The notes below the pieces were generated by a model. It saw nothing but the letters and a program-made list of their open reading frames with translations, was not told the origin of the DNA and made no database searches. 55,233 nucleotides of DNA from Planctomycetaceae bacterium. GTDB taxonomy: Bacteria > Planctomycetota > Planctomycetia > Pirellulales > Pirellulaceae. Position 1 is the stretch's first letter. Every line of letters starts with the position of its first letter. Of this stretch, positions 54,741 through 55,233 are shown one piece after another. The DNA is taken from positions 1 through 55,233 of the forward strand of contig PAPJ01000044.1 of NCBI GenBank assembly GCA_002709045.1. The letters are read 5' to 3'. The position numbers and the translations under genes are program-made.

Positions 54741-55233
54741 TTACTGATTGGAGAGTGATTCAATCTTATCAACCTGACTTGGACGAAGTTTAGCTCGGTC
54801 AGAAGCTACTCGGGCATACTGCATTCCCAGTCTGACCTGATTTGGGTGGAAGTAGCGATCTACCGTTCCATTCAGGTGACGAGCGCCAATTTTGTTGACA
54901 AGTTGAGGCCAACTAAGTCCATCGGTGAAGTGCCATGCTGCGGCCTGAGCGGCACTTTGATTCATCTGACCTGTACCCAGCATACGGCAGAGTTCGATAA
55001 CTTCGGGCTTCTTGGTGAGCGATTCGATGGGCACGATATCGTATTTTACACGTGGATTCGGCTCTTTCTTTCCATGTTCCAGGCAGACGGTCATGACTTT
55101 GAATTTGCGAACTTTTCCGGGTTCGATGTTCTGAAAACCGCCCATCCCGCCGCCGCCCATGCCCATGCCGCCGCCGCCGCCCATGCCCATGCCGCCGCCG
55201 CCGCCCATGCCCATGCCGCCGCCCATGCCTTGC
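54741..55233 (-). CDS. protein with Gly/Met octapeptide repeats (5' end outside window)
   Basis: The C-terminal part of a protein whose frame is open at the window edge. Its visible N-terminal piece is a low-complexity run of MGMGGGGG units. It is followed by a folded domain of about 130 residues: FKVMTVCLEHGKKEPNPRVK, then IELCRMLGTGQMNQSAAQAA and a helical segment WHFTDGLSWPQLVNKIGARH. One Cys near the start of the domain sits in VCLEHGK, a form I associate with uncharacterised planctomycete proteins. The function is unknown. A signal peptide would have to lie outside the window. Its end faces the kinase gene across a shared terminator. Confidence 0.7.
   Translation of the reverse strand, partial: QGMGGGMGMGGGGGMGMGGGGGMGMGGGGMGGFQNIEPGKVRKFKVMTVCLEHGKKEPNPRVKYDIVPIESLTKKPEVIELCRMLGTGQMNQSAAQAAAWHFTDGLSWPQLVNKIGARHLNGTVDRYFHPNQVRLGMQYARVASDRAKLRPSQVDKIESLSNQ
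55141..55229 (-). repeat. 24-bp coding tandem repeat (MGMGGGGG units)
   Basis: A near-perfect 24-bp unit is repeated about three times on the minus strand, then degrades at both ends. It is in frame and codes for Gly/Met-rich sequence. It is locally GC-rich compared with the rest of the window and is prone to slippage, so copy number may vary between strains or be mis-assembled. Confidence 0.8.

Noticed and set aside
55141..55229. CRISPR-like short repeats
   Set aside because: The repeats are contiguous without spacers, in frame, and code for Gly/Met.

Overview
The window looks like a chromosomal segment of a planctomycete (phylum Planctomycetota, probably near Pirellulales or Planctomycetales). 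By eye the GC content is in the 40s percent. The lineage call rests on families that are largely or typically planctomycetal: a PSCyt1/DUF1549/DUF1553 (PSD1) protein, three DUF1501 proteins with twin-arginine leaders, ThuA-like proteins beside a ceramidase-type protein, a Minf_1886/Plancto_Ver family protein, a DWG-type Ser/Thr kinase, and tandem clpP genes. No integrase, transposase, prophage or CRISPR array was seen, so this reads as core plus lineage-specific chromosome rather than an island.

Layout. (1) 1-6713, minus strand: a type IV pilus / type II secretion-like operon ordered GspE/PilB ATPase, PilT, second GspE/PilB ATPase, GspF/PilC and a pseudopilin that runs off the window. (2) 7039-14299, minus strand: a closely packed run of SEC-C/TPR protein, ribD, an exported STN-like protein, a parvulin, mutY and a small exported protein. 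(3) 14732-20921, plus strand: an RND/MMPL exporter, a GNAT-family acyltransferase-like protein and an extended SDR. The last two resemble the bacterial ceramide synthase plus reductase pair, so this may be a lipid module. (4) 21314-37217, plus strand: a long series of exported proteins (two DUF1501, metallo-beta-lactamase fold, Gfo/Idh/MocA, ThuA, ceramidase-like, ThuA, PSD1 cytochrome, DUF1501, beta-propeller dihaem cytochrome), the most planctomycete-specific part. (5) 37295-45196: a coiled-coil lipoprotein, tandem clpP and tig on the minus strand, tRNA-Gly(GCC), an FHA protein with four copies of a DLADFEV-type motif, and a DUF255 thioredoxin-fold protein. (6) 45211-55233: APC permease, SlyX-like protein, a membrane protein, transketolase, a groES with no groEL beside it, an exported alpha/alpha-toroid protein, ricT/PSP1 followed by a decayed reading frame, a Minf_1886 protein, a 45-residue membrane protein, a Ser/Thr kinase, and a Gly/Met-repeat protein cut by the window edge.

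Working together. Region 1 should build and retract a pilus or pseudopilus. Region 2 mixes riboflavin synthesis, base-excision repair and envelope folding without one clear theme. Region 4 is best read as an exported oxidative or hydrolytic apparatus for a complex substrate, with Tat and Sec leaders and c-type haem sites. Region 5 is protein quality control (trigger factor to ClpP) next to phospho-dependent scaffolding. Several intergenic stretches contain clean inverted repeats that fit terminators or structured leaders; these are listed individually.

Limits: all family calls come from reading motifs, with no database search. Start codons were moved from the longest open frame wherever a signal peptide, Shine-Dalgarno site or family length argued for it.
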